From Actinomycetota bacterium (GTDB taxonomy: Bacteria; Actinomycetota; Aquicultoria; Aquicultorales; Aquicultoraceae), in assembly GCA_014859275.1 (NCBI GenBank), contig JACUUO010000004.1, positions 1-46,773 on the forward strand: a stretch of 46,773 nt of DNA, written 5' to 3'. Under the pieces are notes generated by a model. The model saw nothing but the letters and a program-made list of their open reading frames with translations, had not been told where the DNA came from and searched no databases. Below, piece by piece: positions 42,953 through 46,773 of this stretch. The position numbers and the translations under genes were made by a program. Numbering within the stretch: position 1 is the first letter of the stretch; each line of letters starts with the position of its first letter.

Positions 42953-44074
42953 ATGAAGCGACGGCGACTCTGGTTGATCGTTCTTCTAGCGGTATACTTA
43001 ACTGCAGTGTGGGCGAGTGTCGCTATTGGGGAATCGACACATCCGTTAGCAGTGAGCGTAGAGAGCTTAAAGCAAAATCTAGATAAACCTGGTGTTATTA
43101 TAGTTGATATTCGTCCGGCTGAGGACTACCAGGCAGGTCATATTGCTGGTGCGATTAACATTGAGGTTGATAAGCTGCAGACGAAGTCCAACGCTATTCT
43201 TCATCCGGTTTCTAAGGTTGAGGAAATCCTGGGCAGTAGTGGTATTGACGGCTCGAAAGAGTTAGTGCTTTACGGTGAGGGTAAAGAGAAGGCCTTTCTG
43301 GCACTCTGGATGCTAGATCATCTTGGAACGTCCAATGTCCGTGTCCTGGACGGCGGCATTGAGGCATGGAAGGCGGCCAACGGCAAGATGACTTCTGACG
43401 CCAGGGCGCTCCCGGCAACAACCTTCCGCGCTAATCCAGACCCAGCCCGGTACGCGACCACGCAACAGGTACTTGATAGCACAAAGGATCCCAACGTGCA
43501 GATCGTGGACGTGCGTACCCCGGATGAGTTTAAAGGAGAAGATATTCGCAGCCTGCGGGGCGGCCACATCCCAGGAGCTATCAACATACCCTACGAGGAG
43601 AACTTCCAGGGTGAAGGGACTGTCCTCAAGCCCCTAGACGAGTTGGAAAAACTATATGCTGCCAAGCTCGATAAGAGCAAGAATATCGTAGTATACTGCC
43701 AGACCGGCACGCGCTCAACCAACACCTACTTCATCCTACGTGAACTCGGCTATAACGTTCGAAATTACGATGCTTCATGGATCGAGTGGGGGAGCAATTT
43801 CAGCCTACCGATCGAAAACGCGACATACTATAATTTCGCCAAGGTCAATAAAACCTTAAAAGAACTCAGTGCGCCCGCAGCGGGCAGCAGTGCTCCTTCT
43901 CCGGAAGCTGGTAAGGCTGAACCAATTGCCCAAGAGTCGGGTACTACTAGAACATCGGGAGTCGGACCCTATATACTAGCCTTTATTGCTTTGGCGGTGG
44001 CGGTGGCGGCTTTGCTTCGCCGACCTATTTCTGAGGTCAAGATGCCGAGAACGTCATCCGCGAAGGTATCTTGA
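42953..44074 (+). CDS. Membrane-anchored, exported two-domain rhodanese (thiosulfate sulfurtransferase type)
   Basis: 373 residues. An N-terminal signal sequence (about 5-26) is followed by an inactive rhodanese domain (about 33-145; ELVLYGEGKEKA lacks the catalytic Cys) and an active one (about 165-285) with Cys249 in VVYCQTGTRS and the WIEWGS signature of SseA/TST enzymes. A Pro/Ala/Ser linker, a C-terminal membrane helix (about 337-356) and a short basic tail follow. It would move sulfane sulfur from thiosulfate or polysulfide to a thiol acceptor outside the cytoplasm. Start ATG 42953 has GGAGGAG 5 bp upstream; in-frame ATG 42893 also has a site. It lies directly before the yeeE-tusA unit. 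Confidence 0.9.
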   Translation: MKRRRLWLIVLLAVYLTAVWASVAIGESTHPLAVSVESLKQNLDKPGVIIVDIRPAEDYQAGHIAGAINIEVDKLQTKSNAILHPVSKVEEILGSSGIDGSKELVLYGEGKEKAFLALWMLDHLGTSNVRVLDGGIEAWKAANGKMTSDARALPATTFRANPDPARYATTQQVLDSTKDPNVQIVDVRTPDEFKGEDIRSLRGGHIPGAINIPYEENFQGEGTVLKPLDELEKLYAAKLDKSKNIVVYCQTGTRSTNTYFILRELGYNVRNYDASWIEWGSNFSLPIENATYYNFAKVNKTLKELSAPAAGSSAPSPEAGKAEPIAQESGTTRTSGVGPYILAFIALAVAVAALLRRPISEVKMPRTSSAKVS

Positions 44075-44167
44075 TGCGGTGACGCTTCTAGACCAGATCG
44101 TTAACTGATATAAGATTCATTCCTGACAGAATCTAATACCAAGTGAGAGGCATATTGCATCAACTAG

Positions 44168-44298
44168 GAACACCTAAACCTAAAGACTAAGTCCTCCGTT
44201 CTCCGCGGCTCGATGCTGCTTGGAAGAGGCAGGTATATCGCAAGCAGGACATAACTTCTGCATATTCCAGGTCGCCTAGGCGACCTGGAGTGGTTTCT
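44168..44298 (+). pseudogene. Decayed duplicate of the propeller gene 3' end and its terminator
   Basis: From about 44168 to 44298 the sequence aligns with 40248-40380 (end of the propeller lipoprotein gene plus terminator) at roughly 75-80 percent by eye, including the shared run TATCGCAAGCAGGACATAAC. The copy has lost one base in the codon for Ile and its stop is CAG instead of TAG, so it is not coding. Its terminator arm has become the perfect 22-bp palindrome at 44267-44288. Confidence 0.85.
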
Positions 44299-44377
44299 TA
44301 CAACCTTGGGGGCTGGATAAAAAGCGATGTGAAGACCTTATTTTAAGCGATTTGCACATTTCTAAAGCTTCACTGTT

Positions 44378-44409
44378 AAACCCTTGTCAAGGTATACCAA
44401 CCGATATAG
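44378..44409 (+). pseudogene. Duplicate of the last 32 bp of the glycosyltransferase gene
   Basis: Identical at 31 of 32 positions to 42174-42205, the end of the glycosyltransferase gene including its stop codon (AACCCTTGTCAAGGTATACC is shared). The rest of the gene is absent here, so this is a duplication scar. Confidence 0.88.
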
Positions 44410-44833
44410 ACAAAAGATAGCACCCTTATTAAGTGGCAGAGCTATTTCAACTGCATATAGCAGTATCTAGCTGCTACGTAATGGTATATAGCTGTTGTGC
44501 AACAGCACAGCTCACTGTCCGGTTATACTTACCCGGGTATTGCAACCTTACTGCACCTGTGTTACGGATATTATATTACTATCGCAGGTCAATCCGGTAT
44601 CTTAATAAGGCAGCGGGCAATTGCTAAAGGACTACCATTTCCTAGTAATTCTATATGCATATTATCGTGTATCGTATTGACTTTGCTTGATCTTTTACTA
44701 TACGATGACTTACAAATATCTAACAAACTAACCAACAGGGAGGGATAAAATAGGGAATTAAAATAGGGAATATAAGCTTTATAAGAAGCAGTTGCGACAG
44801 GAAGGAAAACTTAAAAGGGAGGGATATATAAGA
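44410..44833 (+). promoter_or_regulatory. Leader of the yeeE-tusA unit, a diverged copy of the rhodanese leader
   Basis: 44521-44540 aligns with 42320-42339 (16 of 20) and 44573-44596 with 42361-42384 (22 of 24). The copied promoter is TTAATA (44602-44607), 17-bp spacer, TAAAGG (44625-44630), weaker than its counterpart. No gene in this stretch; GGGAGGG (44817-44823) is the ribosome-binding site of the transporter. Confidence 0.65.
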
Positions 44834-46309
44834 GTGGAAACGATCGACAAAGTAAGCGCTAAAACGAATAACAAGGTGGGCTTGGGATCAACTGACAAGC
44901 GTAGTCTATTCTGGGTTTTTTTCATTTTAGGTCTCCTTATTCTTACTAGTCTGGTGTATGCTCAAGCCGACAGGTATTACATGTATTTAGTCGTATATAT
45001 GTGGTTTGGTTTGACTTACGGGATGATGCTTCAATATGGTCGGTTCTGTATGGCGTCGGCCTCGCGAGATCTCTTTGCCGCTGGAGTCCCGAGGATGGCA
45101 GTAGGTATTATGGTGGCGCTTGTATTTTTCAGCCTGGTGCAAGCAATACTACATGCTACTGATATGAGTACCTTCACCCCAGCACCTTTCGGTATTCACA
45201 TGCCAATTGCGGGGATGATCTTCGGTATTGGAATGGTGCTTGCCGGTGGTTGTGCTTCAGGTACACTGTATAAGGTCGGTGAGGGAAATGGAACCTCTTT
45301 CCTAGCGCTTTTGGGGATTTGCTTTGGCCAGGCAATCTTTGCAATTGCAGGTGGGCCATTAAGGTCTCTCCTTCCCCAATCCTGGATAGAGTCATCAGCC
45401 GCAAAAGGCCTTCCCCCCGAGATGGTAAACTCTTGGTTTGATGTATATCTTACCGGCTATGTATGGAATCAACCAACAATTCAAATATCTAAGACGAAAT
45501 TTATAGAAAATACCTTTCCCGGGGCATCCGCGTACTTTGTGGGCGATGCGCTACTAAATGCTATTATACCGGCAATATTATTACTAACGCTGATTTATAT
45601 TGCTGTAGTCAGAAAAGGCTTTATTAAGAAAATAAAGAAAGCCAAGGGCAGCAGCAGCTTGCGTGATGACCTTGCCGGGTTCTGGAGCATGATTACCGCA
45701 TCCAAGAGAACGACCATAATGGGTGTACTGATCGGCATCACAGCCGGACTTCATATCTGGGTATTAGCTGGGATGCAAAAGAAATTTGCAATTAGCAATT
45801 TCGGTGAGCTTCTGACGAGGATGGGACATGCAGGAGATGTTTCCATAAGAGGCACGGTCTTTGATCCTGGATACTGGTATATCACCACGCAGGAGGCCCA
45901 GTTTGCCGCCTGGATAATGGAGAAATTTGGCATTGATATGCGATCCAATGTTTTCTTTGGCGTCGTGAACGGTATCCCTGAACTCTGGCGTAACCCAGCA
46001 CTCTGGATGTCGATAGGCATTATATTTGGCGCAGCGATCATTGCTCTGATAAATAAAGAGTTCAAGCTTAAATTACCAAAAGGCGAGCTTATCGCTCTTG
46101 GAATCATCGGTGGACTATTGATGGGAATGGGTTCCAGGCCCTCTCTTGGATGTAATATTGGTGCTTTCTTTATCCGTGCAGCCGGAGGGGACCCTAATGG
46201 CTGGCTATATTTATTGGGTATGGCAGCCGGTGCATTTGTAGGGGTTAAGTGGCTCAACTGGTATACGGAACGGAAGATGGAAAAGCAAATGCAAGCCTTT
46301 GACATATAG
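44834..46309 (+). CDS. YeeE/YedE family sulfur (thiosulfate) transporter, TsuA-like
   Basis: 491-residue polytopic membrane protein, about nine or ten helices. The conserved cysteine motifs of the family are present: YGRFCMAS (Cys72), LAGGCASGTLYKVGEG (Cys140) and RPSLGCNIGAFF (Cys440), which in characterised TsuA relay thiosulfate through the pore by S-S/S-H interactions. Start GTG 44834 follows GGGAGGG by 10 bp; TTG 44792 is possible but poorly supported. tusA follows 30 bp downstream, the classic transporter plus sulfur-carrier pair. Confidence 0.93.
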   Translation: METIDKVSAKTNNKVGLGSTDKRSLFWVFFILGLLILTSLVYAQADRYYMYLVVYMWFGLTYGMMLQYGRFCMASASRDLFAAGVPRMAVGIMVALVFFSLVQAILHATDMSTFTPAPFGIHMPIAGMIFGIGMVLAGGCASGTLYKVGEGNGTSFLALLGICFGQAIFAIAGGPLRSLLPQSWIESSAAKGLPPEMVNSWFDVYLTGYVWNQPTIQISKTKFIENTFPGASAYFVGDALLNAIIPAILLLTLIYIAVVRKGFIKKIKKAKGSSSLRDDLAGFWSMITASKRTTIMGVLIGITAGLHIWVLAGMQKKFAISNFGELLTRMGHAGDVSIRGTVFDPGYWYITTQEAQFAAWIMEKFGIDMRSNVFFGVVNGIPELWRNPALWMSIGIIFGAAIIALINKEFKLKLPKGELIALGIIGGLLMGMGSRPSLGCNIGAFFIRAAGGDPNGWLYLLGMAAGAFVGVKWLNWYTERKMEKQMQAFDI

Positions 46310-46339
46310 TAAGAGAATTTATTTAGGAGGATGAGGTTA

Positions 46340-46591
46340 ATGGCAATGAAATTCGAAAAAACAGGTGAGGGGACTTACATGCTTGATGTTTGCGGGTATG
46401 TCTGCCCGCATCCGCAGATCTATACTAAAAAGTCCCTGGAAAAGATGGGCGAAGGTGATGTCGTAGAGGTAATAATGGATAATCCGTCATCCGCCGAAAC
46501 TATCCAGCAGATGTGCGATCAGGCGGGTCACGATATTTTAGATAAGAAACACGAGGATGGCAAAATTATAATGAAAATCGAAAAGGGTTAA
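46340..46591 (+). CDS. TusA-family sulfur carrier protein
   Basis: 83-residue TusA/SirA-like protein with the CPxP motif (Cys22-Pro-His-Pro25) in DVCGYVCPHPQIYTKKSLEKM; Cys22 carries the persulfide and an extra Cys18 lies before it. It would accept sulfur entering through the YeeE transporter and pass it to the DsrE-like proteins or cytosolic sulfurtransferases. ATG 46340 is chosen because AGGAGG (46325-46330) leaves no room for the ATG at 46331. Confidence 0.94.
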   Translation: MAMKFEKTGEGTYMLDVCGYVCPHPQIYTKKSLEKMGEGDVVEVIMDNPSSAETIQQMCDQAGHDILDKKHEDGKIIMKIEKG

Positions 46592-46609
46592 GCGAGGAGG
46601 TAATCTGCT

Positions 46610-46773
46610 GTGCCTACGGAGGCAAGTACGAATAAAGCACTGGTAGCTGTATTTGCTATAGTGGTAGTTGTGTTAGCTGTGCTGATGGTTTATAGCTTCT
46701 CGGGTATTGACAAAATGGTAATTTCTCCTAAGCCATTAGACGGAAATGGTTATGGTTCTTCGGGTGGCTATGG
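46610..46773 (+). CDS. Truncated membrane-anchored protein at the window edge
   Basis: Open frame from GTG 46610 to the window end, 54 residues seen. GAGGAGG (46594-46600) gives a good ribosome-binding site. A hydrophobic helix (about 10-30) follows a short polar N-terminus, then SGIDKMVISPKPLDGNGYGSSGGYG, a Gly/Tyr/Ser-rich stretch. It is cotranscribed with tusA (18 bp gap) and probably exported. Family not recognisable from the part present. Confidence 0.75.
   Translation, partial: MPTEASTNKALVAVFAIVVVVLAVLMVYSFSGIDKMVISPKPLDGNGYGSSGGY

Noticed and set aside
44497-44748. An 83-residue plus-strand frame before yeeE
   Set aside because: It falls inside the duplicated leader, has no ribosome-binding site and no counterpart frame in the original copy.

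Overview
The window looks like chromosome from an anaerobic, Gram-positive-type bacterium, most likely a deep-branching lineage of Actinomycetota. That placement is inferred from gene order and was not tested by a search. The order ftsK, HTH/rodZ, rimO, pgsA, cinA, recA, rny, miaB, miaA, dapF, hflX, lexA, nrdR is close to the actinobacterial arrangement. SpoVS, RNase J with RNase Y, DapL and CGAAC-N4-GTTTG LexA boxes fit the same picture. Ribonucleotide reduction beside nrdR is the oxygen-sensitive class III enzyme (nrdD plus its radical-SAM activator), which points to anaerobic life.

Layout. 0.2-3.8 kb: an RND exporter on the minus strand with an unusual Met/Gln-rich insertion. 4.0-28.8 kb: a dense plus-strand housekeeping block covering lysine and cell-wall precursors (dapB, dapF, dapL, uppP), RNA processing and modification (RNase J, RNase Y, rimO, miaB, miaA, thpR), DNA segregation and repair (ftsK, recA, a likely recX remnant), phospholipid synthesis (pgsA), rodZ-like, cinA, a GHKL ATPase, spoVS, a PHP phosphoesterase, a MEMO-AMMECR1 fusion, hflX and a BlaI-type repressor. 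28.9-33.9 kb: lexA (minus), then nrdR, nrdD, a thioredoxin-fold protein and nrdG. Readable operators occur here: LexA boxes lie in the recA and lexA promoter spacers, and NrdR boxes lie in the nrdR promoter.

34.0-46.8 kb is an accessory region devoted to sulfur and metals. A minus-strand operon (36.7 to 34.5 kb) runs from a DeoR-type regulator fused to a cysteine-rich NosL-like domain, through an anchored extracytoplasmic protein, a NapH/NosR-like membrane ferredoxin and a tiny cysteine-rich membrane protein, to a DUF4418 protein. Divergently, the plus strand carries a DsrE/DsrF/DsrH-like trio, a beta-propeller lipoprotein with one CXXCH haem motif and recurrent histidine loops, a GT-C glycosyltransferase, a membrane-anchored two-domain rhodanese, a YeeE/YedE (TsuA-like) sulfur transporter, a TusA sulfur carrier and a truncated membrane protein at the window edge. 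The three sulfur transcription units share a promoter element. Sequence scars show that the 3' end of the propeller gene, the 3' end of the glycosyltransferase gene and the following promoter leader were duplicated in front of yeeE. I read this as an uptake-and-relay system for an inorganic sulfur species, linked to a metalloprotein on the outer face of the membrane. It is the best candidate here for an undescribed system; its function is inference.
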